Assembly: GCA_023228145.1 (NCBI GenBank)
Contig: JALOBU010000027.1
Span: 1-40,444 of the forward strand
Origin: Bacteroidales bacterium
GTDB lineage: Bacteria; Bacteroidota; Bacteroidia; Bacteroidales; CAIWKO01
Reading direction: 5' to 3'
Length of the DNA: 40,444 nucleotides
The notes under the pieces were generated by a model. The model searched no databases, was not told where the DNA came from, and was given only the letters and a program-made list of their open reading frames with translations. Position 1 is the first letter of the stretch. Every line of letters begins with the position of its first letter. The position numbers were made by a program, and so were the translations under genes. Positions 1 to 8,452 of this stretch are shown in pieces.

Positions 1-1
1 G

Positions 2-74
2 TTGTCCCGTCAGGGGTCGAACCTGAACTCTTCTGATCCAGAGTCAGACGTGTTGCCAGTTACACCACGGGACA
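2..74 (-). tRNA. tRNA-Gln (anticodon CUG)
   Basis: Read on the minus strand, this folds into a full cloverleaf. The acceptor stem is TGTCCCG paired with CGGGACA. A D-arm GTGT/ACAC is followed by the anticodon stem TCTGA/TCAGA, whose 7-nt loop CTCTGGA carries the anticodon CTG. The T-arm is TCAGG-TTCGACC-CCTGA. The discriminator would be A at base 2. Only one base lies beyond it, so I cannot see whether CCA is encoded. It lies downstream of glnS on the same strand, so the cognate tRNA and synthetase genes are neighbours. Confidence 0.93.
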
Positions 75-75
75 A

Positions 76-376
76 TGCGGGTACAAAATTATGAATTTTT
101 ATAAATAAAAAATGAATTTTTTGATTTTTATCACTCTCGTCATACTCAAATTCATTTCGGACATGCTGAGCCGTTGTTCTGGAAAAAGATTCTATTTGAT
201 GAAAATCAAGAACAACGAGTCCCTGCCCGACTGCAGGCGGGGAAGTTGACCGATTAAGAAAAAGTATTTCGGATTATAACATTTGAGCTACATTTCAGCC
301 TCAAAAATATGAGACTGCTTAATGTGACTCAATATCTTTTTCCACCAGACCGTTTGGATAAAAATAAGGATATAAA
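76..376. other. Gene-free spacer between glnS and tRNA-Gln with two inverted repeats
   Basis: About 300 bases without a credible gene. It holds a perfect 9-bp inverted repeat, CGTTGTTCT at 172-180 and AGAACAACG at 209-217, separated by 28 bases. Directly after it is a GC-rich hairpin, 221-227 pairing with 236-242 (one G-T wobble, 8-nt loop), conspicuous in AT-rich surroundings. There is no clean T-run after either hairpin on the glnS (minus) strand, so neither is a textbook terminator. The short reading frame at 309-509 overlaps the glnS 3' end and has no family signature. Confidence 0.6.
172..242. repeat. 9-bp inverted repeat followed by GC-rich hairpin
   Basis: The arms 172-180 and 209-217 are perfectly complementary. 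The adjacent GC-rich hairpin has arms 221-227 and 236-242. Both lie between glnS and the tRNA gene. They could act in processing of a glnS-tRNA co-transcript, or could be a dispersed intergenic repeat; the sequence alone does not decide. Confidence 0.5.
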
Positions 377-2080
377 TTATTTTGGAGGTTGCCAGACACC
401 TTTTAATCCCACGGTTTTATTAAAAACTTTCAGTTCATTTGTTGAATCTGGATCCACACAAAAATACCCCACGCGTTCAAACTGCACGATGTCGCCAGAT
501 TTAAGATGATTTGTGGCAGGCTCGGTAAAACATTTAACGATTTTCAGTGAATCAGGATTAAGATTTGACCTGAAATCCATTCCTTCGGTAACGTCTTCCG
601 GATTTTCCTTAGTAAAAAGTTTGTCATACAATCGGGCTTCGGCTTCAAGAGTGTATTTCGCCGACACCCAGTGTATGGTGGCTTTCACCTTGCGGTTGCT
701 GTCGGGCATGCCACTGCGTGTATCGGGCAAATAAGTACAATGTACTTCTTTTACCTTGCCATTTTCATCCTTTTCAACACTGTCGCAGCGAATAATATAG
801 GCATATTTTAGCCGCACTTCGTTTCCCGGATACAAACGAAAATATTTGTGAGCAGGCACTTCCATAAAATCTTCCTGTTCTATGTACAATTCACGGGAAA
901 AAGGAATCTTTCGTGTCCCTGCTGCAGGGTCTTCGGGATTGTTAACAGCTTCCATTTCTTCTTCCTTGTCTGCAGGATAATTGTCCAGTATAAGTTTTAC
1001 GGGGTTTATCACGCCCATCATGCGGCGGGCTTTTTTGTTGAGGTCTTCGCGCAGACAGTGTTCCAGCAGTGAAACATCAATAACATTATCGCGTTTAGCC
1101 ACTCCAATTATATCGGCAAAATTCCTTAGGGCTTCGGGAGTATATCCGCGGCGGCGTATGCCGCAGATGGTGGGCATGCGCGGGTCATCCCAACCGTTAA
1201 CTACTTTTTCCTGAACCAGTGACAACAGCTTGCGCTTGCTCATCACAGTATAATTTATATTAAGGCGGGCAAATTCTATTTGCTGTGGGGCATATATCTC
1301 CAGCTCCTGAATGAACCATTCGTACAATGGGCGGTGTACTTCAAACTCAAGGGTACATATTGAATGTGTTATGCGTTCAATGGAATCGCACTGCCCATGG
1401 GCAAAGTCGTACATCGGATATATACACCACTTGTTTCCTGTACGATGGTGGTCGGAATGTAAAATCCGGTAAAGTATCGGGTCGCGCATAAGCATATTCG
1501 GGGAGGCCATATCAATTTTTGCCCTAAGAACTTTTGCCCCGTCGGGGAATTCACCGTTTCGCATACGGGCAAATAAATCCAGGTTTTCTTCAATGCTGCG
1601 GTTGCGGTAAGGGCTTTCTGTTCCGGGCTTTGTTACGGTTCCGCGGGTGGTGCCCATTTCTTCCTGAGTCAAATCACAAACATAAGCTTTCCCCTTTTTT
1701 ATCAGCCTGACTGCATATTCGTATAAAGTTTCAAAATAATCCGAGGCATAAAACTCTCCATCCCACTGAAATCCCAGCCAGCGGATATCTTCCATAATAG
1801 AATCTACATATTCCGTGTCTTCTTTTGTAGGATTTGTATCATCAAAACGAAGGTTGCATTTTCCTCCGTATTTTTTGGCCAGTCCGAAATTCAGGCATAT
1901 AGATTTGGCATGGCCTATATGCAGATAGCCGTTAGGTTCCGGCGGAAATCGCGTATGTACTCTTTGGTCATTTTTCCCTTTTAAAAGGTCTTCTTCAATG
2001 ATTTGTTCAATAAAATTCAATGATTTTGCATCACTCGCAGCAGATGATAAAGGGTTCAAAGTGTTGAAGTTTTCTTCCAT
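377..2080 (-). CDS. glnS: Glutaminyl-tRNA synthetase
   Basis: Class I aminoacyl-tRNA synthetase that charges tRNA-Gln with glutamine in the cytoplasm. From the chosen start it has 567 residues, close to the usual bacterial GlnRS length (about 550). The ATP-binding HIGH signature is seen at residues 51-60 (GYLHIGHAKS). The KMSKS-like loop VMSKR is at about 279-283. The C-terminal half matches the GlnRS anticodon-binding beta-barrels. The reading frame is open to 2107, but I start at the ATG at 2080 because a TACTTTTG -7 box at 2105-2112 would put the transcription start near 2098, inside the longer frame. The cognate tRNA-Gln gene follows about 300 bases downstream. Identification is firm. Confidence 0.96.
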   Translation of the reverse strand: MEENFNTLNPLSSAASDAKSLNFIEQIIEEDLLKGKNDQRVHTRFPPEPNGYLHIGHAKSICLNFGLAKKYGGKCNLRFDDTNPTKEDTEYVDSIMEDIRWLGFQWDGEFYASDYFETLYEYAVRLIKKGKAYVCDLTQEEMGTTRGTVTKPGTESPYRNRSIEENLDLFARMRNGEFPDGAKVLRAKIDMASPNMLMRDPILYRILHSDHHRTGNKWCIYPMYDFAHGQCDSIERITHSICTLEFEVHRPLYEWFIQELEIYAPQQIEFARLNINYTVMSKRKLLSLVQEKVVNGWDDPRMPTICGIRRRGYTPEALRNFADIIGVAKRDNVIDVSLLEHCLREDLNKKARRMMGVINPVKLILDNYPADKEEEMEAVNNPEDPAAGTRKIPFSRELYIEQEDFMEVPAHKYFRLYPGNEVRLKYAYIIRCDSVEKDENGKVKEVHCTYLPDTRSGMPDSNRKVKATIHWVSAKYTLEAEARLYDKLFTKENPEDVTEGMDFRSNLNPDSLKIVKCFTEPATNHLKSGDIVQFERVGYFCVDPDSTNELKVFNKTVGLKGVWQPPK

Positions 2081-2104
2081 AAATAGTTTTTTGCTATAGA
2101 GATG

Positions 2105-2112
2105 CAAAAGTA
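2105..2112 (-). promoter_or_regulatory. Bacteroidota -7 box for glnS
   Basis: TACTTTTG on the minus strand matches TAnnTTTG. It lies 25 bases before the ATG at 2080 and predicts a leader of about 18 bases. It sits back to back with the folB box at 2135. I see no convincing -33 TTTG. Confidence 0.5.
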
Positions 2113-2134
2113 ATCATTTACCGTGTTTTTTGGC

Positions 2135-2142
2135 TAATTTTG
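2135..2142 (+). promoter_or_regulatory. Bacteroidota -7 box for folB
   Basis: TAATTTTG matches TAnnTTTG and ends 19 bases before the folB ATG. It is divergent from the glnS box, the two being 22 bases apart. Confidence 0.5.
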
Positions 2143-2161
2143 CCCCCTCAAATAAATTTTT

Positions 2162-2512
2162 ATGGGTAGAATAATTCTTGAAAATATTGAGTTTTACGCT
2201 TATCATGGTTGTTTTACCGAAGAGCAGATTGTTGGCAGCAAATTTCTGGTAACTGTAAAATTTGATTACAACAGCATGGAGGCTGAAAAAACGGATAGCC
2301 TTTCAAAAACCATTAATTATCAGGAAGTATATGTTTTGATAAAAAAAGAAATGGAACAAAAATCCAGGTTGCTTGAACATGTGGCATCGCGAATAGCGGA
2401 TGCTATTAAAAATAATTTTCATGAAGCAGAGAAAATTTCTGTAAAAGTTACAAAAATTAATCCTCCTTTAGGGGGCAAGATAGCGGGCGTTAGCTTTACC
2501 ATCAAGAAATAA
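2162..2512 (+). CDS. folB: Dihydroneopterin aldolase
   Basis: Folate-biosynthesis enzyme that converts 7,8-dihydroneopterin to 6-hydroxymethyl-7,8-dihydropterin and glycolaldehyde. The 116-residue length is typical of the family. The N-terminal signature is clear (ENIEFYAYHGCFTEEQIVG, residues 7-25), including the acidic residues at 20-21 that fall in the pterin-site region. The C-terminal KINPPLGGKIAGVSF (98-112) includes the conserved lysine-proline segment. The ATG lies 19 bases after a TAATTTTG promoter box. The metallophosphoesterase follows 40 bases downstream and may share the transcript. No other folate genes are in the window. Confidence 0.93.
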   Translation: MGRIILENIEFYAYHGCFTEEQIVGSKFLVTVKFDYNSMEAEKTDSLSKTINYQEVYVLIKKEMEQKSRLLEHVASRIADAIKNNFHEAEKISVKVTKINPPLGGKIAGVSFTIKK

Positions 2513-2552
2513 TTAAAAATGAGTTTATAATGGTTTATTTTCAACGAACCCT

Positions 2553-3710
2553 ATGAAACCGTATGCCATGATTGTTTTTCTTATCATAGTCTTTACAGTT
2601 CATCTGCTGGTTAACATTTATATTTTTCTGCGCGGCTGGCAGGCATTAGCATTCGCTCCTTCCATAAGGCCTTATTATATTGCATTGTTTGTTGTTTTGT
2701 TCTTATCATATATTATAGCCCGTGCATTAGAAAATTATATTGGCTATACCATTGCAGGTGTTTTCAATTGGATAGGCTCTTTCTGGTTTGCTGCAATGCT
2801 GTATTTTTTTCTCCTTATTCTTTGCATAGATATTATTCGCTTGCTTAACTACTGGTTTCATTTTTTGCCCGCCATATTTTATGCCGATTATGCCAAAACA
2901 AAAATTCTGGTAATGCTTGGTTCTATAATGGTGGTTTTCCTTTTGATGATATATGGTTTTATTAACGCATCGCAGGTGAAAATTTCAAAACTTGATTTAA
3001 AGCTAGATAAAAAGGCCGGGCAGCTGAAATCTTTGAATATTGTAATGCTTTCAGACATTCATTTAGGAACTATTATTGGCGCAAAAAAACTTAAAAAAAT
3101 AACGAAGACAATTAATACTTTATCGCCTGATATTGTTTTGTTTGCCGGTGACCTTGTAGATGAAAATATCCGTCATGTTATTAAACAAAATCTGGGAGAA
3201 CACCTCGAAAATATCACATCAAAATATGGCTCTTATGCTGTTCCCGGCAATCATGAGTTTATTGGCGGGGCAAATGCTGCCATTGCCTATCTGGAAAAGC
3301 ATAGCGTTAAGTTTTTGCTCGATTCTGCAGTTCTGATTGACAGTGTTTTCTGGCTTGCCGGACGTAACGACAAAGATATGAAACGTTTTACAGGAAAGGA
3401 ACGCCAGCCTCTTAATTCACTATTGGAAGGTGTTGAGAAAACATTGCCTGTCATCTTGCTTGATCATCAGCCTTTTTATCTTGAAAAAACTGCAGAAGCA
3501 GGAGTGGATTTGCAATTATCAGGGCATACACATAACGGACAAATATTTCCGCTCAATCTAATAACAAGAGCTATATATAACCCCGACTGGGGTTACAGAA
3601 AAATTGGCAACAGTCATTTTTATATTTCCTGCGGTGTTGGAACGTGGGGGCCGCCTTTAAGAATAGGAAATCATCCGGAAATTGTAAACATTACCCTTCA
3701 TTTTATATAG
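2553..3710 (+). CDS. Membrane-anchored metallophosphoesterase (YkuE-like)
   Basis: Predicted calcineurin-like phosphoesterase with its catalytic domain tethered by an N-terminal membrane region. Four hydrophobic segments are visible at about residues 3-25, 41-60, 68-96 and 117-137. The two-metal signature follows in order: D168-I-H170, GD(L) at 199-200, GNHE at 232-235, a later H in LLDHQP, and the terminal SGHTHNG block. The 385-residue length fits YkuE-like proteins, some of which are reported to act on lipid-linked phosphates such as UDP-diacylglucosamine-type substrates; the substrate here is unknown. It follows folB in the same orientation and converges on the DUF5686 gene across a 145-base spacer in which I see no strong terminator. 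Confidence 0.87.
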   Translation: MKPYAMIVFLIIVFTVHLLVNIYIFLRGWQALAFAPSIRPYYIALFVVLFLSYIIARALENYIGYTIAGVFNWIGSFWFAAMLYFFLLILCIDIIRLLNYWFHFLPAIFYADYAKTKILVMLGSIMVVFLLMIYGFINASQVKISKLDLKLDKKAGQLKSLNIVMLSDIHLGTIIGAKKLKKITKTINTLSPDIVLFAGDLVDENIRHVIKQNLGEHLENITSKYGSYAVPGNHEFIGGANAAIAYLEKHSVKFLLDSAVLIDSVFWLAGRNDKDMKRFTGKERQPLNSLLEGVEKTLPVILLDHQPFYLEKTAEAGVDLQLSGHTHNGQIFPLNLITRAIYNPDWGYRKIGNSHFYISCGVGTWGPPLRIGNHPEIVNITLHFI

Positions 3711-3855
3711 CTGCTTAAACCTTTTATTAATTTTACAAAAAATTCCAGTATAAACCTGGGCGAGATATTAATGTTTGTTTTTTTTAATCCAAATTCGTCA
3801 TTTAAAAATTAATTTCTAATGACCGTTATTTGACTCCATTTATTCCCGGGGGGTA

Positions 3856-6303
3856 TTACCTGCTCCCCGAAATTTTAAAACTAAGTTTAAGGGCGAAATT
3901 TTTCAGCTCATTATCAAAAGCATAGGCTCCATAACGGTAAAAAACACCAACGCCCAGCTTCAGGTAAGCGAGATTGAACAATTTCAGTCGTAATAAATTG
4001 TCGAACATCAAACCCGATTCAAAATACCATTTATCTGGAACTTTGAAATCAATACCACTGTGATATTCTTTATGTGAAAGCTCTCCATAAAGTATGCTTT
4101 GGCATATATTTGGTTCGGGCCTGAATTTTTTTCCTTTAAATAAATAATTTCCAAAAGAATGCCTGAAATGAAAAGCAAAATATCGGTCATATAAAAATTC
4201 ATCAATACGCATGGTCTGAAACGTATTCCTGAAATAAAAAACAAAGCTTGTTGTATAAGAACCCTTGCCTTTAAAAAGTTTTGTATAAGGCACTTCACCC
4301 CATATATAACCCGCTTCAAGAAACAGATATGTTTTCCCCAGGTGTTTTATTAAAAATTCCTTTTCCAGTGCCAGTTCCAGTTTGTCATAATTGAATTGCC
4401 CTCCCAGCAAGCCTTTAAAGCCATGAATATACGTTAAATATAAAACAGGATACTTTGTTCCGAGTGTATATCGTTTATTAAAAGCATCAATAAGTTTTTC
4501 GTCGTGAGCATAGCGAACACCGATTTTCAATTCGGTATATTTATGAATATTTCCGGCAAAAGTGTCTGATACTGTTGGTAAATAGTAATATGGATATTCC
4601 GGATTGCGGTTTTCATGCAATCCCGAAATTTCAAATTGTGCATACCTTAATGTCCTGAAATTAAAATATATATTGAGCTTTTCTGCAAAATCAATCCGGT
4701 CAATCAGAAATTCATTCCAATAAGAAAAATTTCGAAACCCCACAAAATCTGTCATCCCAGGAGTTTCCAAATCTTTAAGATAATACGCTCCAATAAATAT
4801 TTCATGTTTTTTTGATAATGTAAATTCAAAATTACCGCCGTATTTAAATTTTTTGTCCCAAAAACCGTAAGCACCAAAGCCGCCGATGGTAAACCACCGA
4901 CAAAGTTTTTCGTTAGTGCGAAGTCCCAATCCAATCCTAACACCTTCAATATTATTATAATTAAAAAGTTCCTCTAGTGAAAAGTCTAAAAAACTAAGTG
5001 GGATATAGCCTTCGAGTATTTTTTCAATTGCCAGAGAATAATAATCAAACTTATGTTTCTTTCCTAAGGAATCAATGACATGATACGTTTTTATTTCCTT
5101 TGCAGTGAGGGAATCTTTTCGGGAATTTTGCCAAAAGTCTGCATTACGAGAACCAGCTCCATTTTCAAAAACAAGATTGCTGGGGCCGAAATTTGAATTT
5201 TTCAATTCAGGGGAAAAATTAACATCAGAAATATAGCTCCTTCCCTTCATCACCACGCCCACTTTTTCTGAGGGATAATTAGGCAATAACCAGTCGTAAT
5301 TAAGCTGTGACGGAAACCAGTATTTGTTATCCACAAATGTGTATAGTTGCTGTATTTTTATGGACCACAACCCTTCTTCGGCGGGCTGCGCAATTACATT
5401 CTGAATAGCATATCGGTTAGAATTAATGTAAAGAACTCCTTTCAAAGCATTAAAATTTTTTCCTTTCATGGGCATAAAAGAAATAACAAATACGCTGTCA
5501 TTGCCGTCAAACAATGTGTCTTCCAGTATAAAACTGTATCTGCCAATACTTCCATTACTTATGGGGTTTAGATAGTCTTTTACGTCCGTTATGGAAAGCG
5601 AAATAAAATCCGTATAAAACGAAAAGGGTTGTATATCGGTGGCAAGTGTCGTAAAGTTTGCGTCAGTAAACCCTGAAACTTTTGTTCCCAAAACGGTTTC
5701 CTGGCTTTTCCCATCCTTGTAAATACGTTCGGTAAAGGCTTCGAGCATCATTATATGTTGTTCATCGGCTAAACGACTCATCTTCAAAAAAGTACTATCA
5801 TCTTTTAACTTTGAGTCGGGATTGGAACTAATGGTATATTTTGTTTTGTCTAGATACCATTCGGCAACGACTTTGTTGTAACAATTATACTTAAATAAAG
5901 GAATGTTTTCCGGATTGTTTATTTTCTTATTTGCCTGAACTTTCCGTATAATGTTATGAGCGGGGTTTTCGCCCGGATATATTTCCACGCCGCTTAATTC
6001 AAGGCTTTTGCGCAGCATCAAGATTTTTAGTGATTTTGCCGGGGCCGTCATTTTGACAACAACAGGGTTATACCCGACAAACTTAAATGTCAGCGTTTGT
6101 ATGGGAGTGGGCGATTTAAAATAAAAATTTCCGTCAATATCCGTTGAGCCGCCAAAATCGTTGTCGTTGACCAGAATATTAACAAAGGCCAGGGGCGCCC
6201 CGGTTACCGAGTCAATAACTTTACCAAATGCGAGATGTTGTGCCGTTGAAATTAAAACGGCTATATGCAACAAAAAAACAAATATGAAAAGGCGGCGTAT
6301 CAT
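3856..6303 (-). CDS. DUF5686 / carboxypeptidase-regulatory-like outer-membrane protein 1
   Basis: Bacteroidota-specific envelope protein of 815 residues. A signal peptide ends near residue 21 (LISTAQ). A CarboxypepD_reg-like beta-sandwich spans about 24-100 (GKVIDSVTGAPLAFVNI, then a DIDGNFYF turn). The motif YPGENPAHNIIRKV near 115-125 begins the DUF5686 region. The C-terminal half has alternating aromatic/hydrophobic strands like an outer-membrane beta-barrel. The family is common in Bacteroidota and its function is not established; the layout resembles TonB-receptor plugs with a peptidase-regulatory domain. It is paralogous to the protein at 32079-34574, sharing PGENPA and the same domain order. 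It is divergent from yraN. Confidence 0.85.
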   Translation of the reverse strand: MIRRLFIFVFLLHIAVLISTAQHLAFGKVIDSVTGAPLAFVNILVNDNDFGGSTDIDGNFYFKSPTPIQTLTFKFVGYNPVVVKMTAPAKSLKILMLRKSLELSGVEIYPGENPAHNIIRKVQANKKINNPENIPLFKYNCYNKVVAEWYLDKTKYTISSNPDSKLKDDSTFLKMSRLADEQHIMMLEAFTERIYKDGKSQETVLGTKVSGFTDANFTTLATDIQPFSFYTDFISLSITDVKDYLNPISNGSIGRYSFILEDTLFDGNDSVFVISFMPMKGKNFNALKGVLYINSNRYAIQNVIAQPAEEGLWSIKIQQLYTFVDNKYWFPSQLNYDWLLPNYPSEKVGVVMKGRSYISDVNFSPELKNSNFGPSNLVFENGAGSRNADFWQNSRKDSLTAKEIKTYHVIDSLGKKHKFDYYSLAIEKILEGYIPLSFLDFSLEELFNYNNIEGVRIGLGLRTNEKLCRWFTIGGFGAYGFWDKKFKYGGNFEFTLSKKHEIFIGAYYLKDLETPGMTDFVGFRNFSYWNEFLIDRIDFAEKLNIYFNFRTLRYAQFEISGLHENRNPEYPYYYLPTVSDTFAGNIHKYTELKIGVRYAHDEKLIDAFNKRYTLGTKYPVLYLTYIHGFKGLLGGQFNYDKLELALEKEFLIKHLGKTYLFLEAGYIWGEVPYTKLFKGKGSYTTSFVFYFRNTFQTMRIDEFLYDRYFAFHFRHSFGNYLFKGKKFRPEPNICQSILYGELSHKEYHSGIDFKVPDKWYFESGLMFDNLLRLKLFNLAYLKLGVGVFYRYGAYAFDNELKNFALKLSFKISGSR

Positions 6304-6394
6304 TGCGGCAAAGAAAATAAGAATTACTGTAATAACAGATTGTTTTCTTTAAAATTGCATTTAAAAAACTTATTTATGGGTATTTATTTTATGT

Positions 6395-6402
6395 AAATTT
6401 GT
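6395..6402 (+). promoter_or_regulatory. Bacteroidota -7 box upstream of small ORF and yraN
   Basis: TAAATTTG matches TAnnTTTG. It lies 52 bases before the small ORF at 6454 and 200 bases before yraN. If used, the transcript would contain the small ORF as a leader. Confidence 0.45.
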
Positions 6403-6453
6403 GCTTCAGCTTGTAAATTCAGGTTGTTATTGTAAGCATTTGGATTTCCCGAA

Positions 6454-6615
6454 ATGAGAAAAATAATTGGATACATCGCGAGGAATATCTACAAAAACAA
6501 GTTCTCTCAATTACAAGAACAACTTCTTTTTGAATACTCATTTTCATTGAAGGGTAAAAGAAATTTGATTAAAAACTACAATTGTAATAAAGCATTTTCA
6601 AATGGCCGAACATAA
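6454..6615 (+). CDS. Possible 53-residue small protein overlapping yraN start
   Basis: An open frame from ATG at 6454 to TAA at 6613-6615 encodes 53 residues beginning MRKIIGYIARNIYKNK. It is basic and has no signature I recognise. A TAAATTTG box lies upstream, and the frame overlaps the yraN start codon by 14 bases in another frame, an arrangement compatible with translational coupling or a leader peptide. It could equally be a chance frame in AT-rich leader DNA, so support is weak. Confidence 0.25.
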   Translation: MRKIIGYIARNIYKNKFSQLQEQLLFEYSFSLKGKRNLIKNYNCNKAFSNGRT

Positions 6616-6964
6616 CGAACTCGGAAAACAGGGCGAAGATGTTGCTGCAAAATACCTTGCTGAAAAAGGATACAAAATTTTGTTCCGTAACTGGCGTTAT
6701 GGAAAAGATGAACTTGATATTATTGCCGAAACGGACACCCACCTTGTTTTTGTTGAAATAAAAACCCGAAGCAATATCATTTTCGGTGAACCCGAAACTG
6801 CTGTAACCAAAAAGAAACAAAGCTTTCTGATACGTGCGGCAAATGCGTACATCGAAAAAAATAATTGCACAAAAGAAGCCCGCTTTGATATTATTTCCGT
6901 AATTTTGCCGTCGCATCCTGTGCATATAAGCCATATTGAAGATGCTTTTTATCCAACTCTTTGA
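6602..6964 (+). CDS. YraN/UPF0102 family putative endonuclease-fold protein
   Basis: Small 120-residue protein of the UPF0102 (YraN) family, which has a PD-(D/E)xK nuclease-like fold and is widely conserved with no settled function. It begins with the family signature (residues 5-17, NELGKQGEDVAAK). The putative catalytic residues are D39 and the E52-x-K54 pair (LVFVEIKTRS). Length and domain coverage are complete. It reads into the pseudouridine synthase gene, with only 11 bases between its stop and the ATG I choose for that gene, so the two are probably co-transcribed. Confidence 0.88.
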   Translation: MAEHNELGKQGEDVAAKYLAEKGYKILFRNWRYGKDELDIIAETDTHLVFVEIKTRSNIIFGEPETAVTKKKQSFLIRAANAYIEKNNCTKEARFDIISVILPSHPVHISHIEDAFYPTL

Positions 6965-6975
6965 AATTTTATATT

Positions 6976-8373
6976 ATGAAAAAATCCGGTAGTTCCCCTT
7001 TTAAAAAAAACACTAACGGCCAGAAAAACCGGAAACCAAGCGATAAAAAACCTTTTTCCCGTAAACGCTACGACAAGCCATCTGGTAAATATAGCCACGA
7101 AAAAGAAGGCTCATCAGTTCCTTCTGCTAAATCCTTTGAAAATAACTACAGTGGCTCTGAAAAAAAATATTCTAAAACAAGCGGCTACAAAAACAAAACA
7201 ACAAAACCATATAGAAAAGAAGAAAAAGATGGCCCTGACAGGCCAATAGAACGTTACATCCACAAAAGAAGCAGCGAAGACAAAAAACCATATTCCGATA
7301 AACCATATGGTTTGAGAGAAAAAAAATATAGGGAGAAATCAACGTATTCTGATAAAAAATTCACCGGCAAAAATAATTACAAAAAAAGAACAACACGTCC
7401 ATCCCGGAAAGAAGAAGGTGTTGCCGACAGGCCAATAGAGCGTTATACCCACAAACGAAGTAGTGAAGATAAAACATCCTATACTGACAAGCAACATTTT
7501 TTGCATAATGGTGAAAATGAAAACACTCATTTTTCGAACAAAAAAAGGCCGCGCAAAACAGAACAAAAAACGTATATCCCCCGAAAACATGAATATCGCA
7601 ATACGGAGATATTTGTGCAAGACAACACGTATGCCCCGCGGCGTAATCAAAACAACAAGCTGGGAGAAAAAGGTATCCGCCTGAACAAATATATTGCTAA
7701 TGCGGGTGTATGCTCCCGCCGCGAAGCAGACAAACTTATTGAGTCGGGCGCAATTACTGTAAACGGAAAAATAGTTACACAGTTAGGCATAAAAATTAAA
7801 CAAGGAGATGTGGTAAATTTAGGTGGTCAAATATTAAGCGGAGAAGCGCTGCAGTATTTACTTTTAAATAAACCCAAAGGATATCTTACCACAACAGACG
7901 ACCCTCAGGAAAGGCAAACCGTAATGGAAATCATTAAGGACGCTTGTAAAGAGCGAATCTATCCTGTGGGCCGACTGGATAAAAACACTTCGGGTTTGCT
8001 ACTGTTCACCAACGATGGTGAGCTTGCAAAACGACTTACGCACCCGAAGCACAGAGTTGAAAAAGTTTATAAAGCCGTATTGGATAAACCGCTTTTGTAT
8101 GAAGATTTAAAAAAAATTATTGCAGGTATCGAACTCGAAGATGGTTTTATTAAGGTGGACGATATCGCTTACGGTGAAACAAAAAAAGAAATAGGCTTAG
8201 AACTTCACTCCGGCAGAAACCGTATTGTACGAAGAATTTTTGAATCATTGGGTTACGAAGTAATAAAACTTGACCGTGTTGTTTTTGCAGGGTTAACGAA
8301 AAAAGATTTGCCTCGGGGAAAATACCGTTTTTTGAGCAACGAAGAAGTGAATATTTTGCGAAGAATCACATAA
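6976..8373 (+). CDS. RluB-family 23S rRNA pseudouridine synthase with long basic N-terminal tail
   Basis: Converts uridine to pseudouridine in RNA. An S4 RNA-binding domain begins near residue 233 (IRLNKYIANAGVCSRREADKL). The catalytic domain carries GRLDKNTSGLLL with the nucleophilic aspartate at residue 335. Residues 1-230 are a lysine/arginine/serine/tyrosine-rich low-complexity tail in which the unit DRPIERYxHKRSSEDK occurs twice, about 70 residues apart. Such tails are common in Bacteroidota homologues and probably add RNA or ribosome contacts. I start at the ATG at 6976; a TTG at 6961 would overlap the yraN stop. The exact target uridine cannot be told, so no gene symbol is given. Confidence 0.88.
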   Translation: MKKSGSSPFKKNTNGQKNRKPSDKKPFSRKRYDKPSGKYSHEKEGSSVPSAKSFENNYSGSEKKYSKTSGYKNKTTKPYRKEEKDGPDRPIERYIHKRSSEDKKPYSDKPYGLREKKYREKSTYSDKKFTGKNNYKKRTTRPSRKEEGVADRPIERYTHKRSSEDKTSYTDKQHFLHNGENENTHFSNKKRPRKTEQKTYIPRKHEYRNTEIFVQDNTYAPRRNQNNKLGEKGIRLNKYIANAGVCSRREADKLIESGAITVNGKIVTQLGIKIKQGDVVNLGGQILSGEALQYLLLNKPKGYLTTTDDPQERQTVMEIIKDACKERIYPVGRLDKNTSGLLLFTNDGELAKRLTHPKHRVEKVYKAVLDKPLLYEDLKKIIAGIELEDGFIKVDDIAYGETKKEIGLELHSGRNRIVRRIFESLGYEVIKLDRVVFAGLTKKDLPRGKYRFLSNEEVNILRRIT

Positions 8374-8452
8374 ATCATTCAACTGCCATCTTCTTCCGTT
8401 TTAAATTTTATTATTTTTACACAAGATATTAAATCCATAAAATTTTTTACGT

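Noticed and set aside
6569..6934. 121-residue minus-strand frame opposite yraN
   Set aside because: yraN has clear family motifs; the antisense frame has none.
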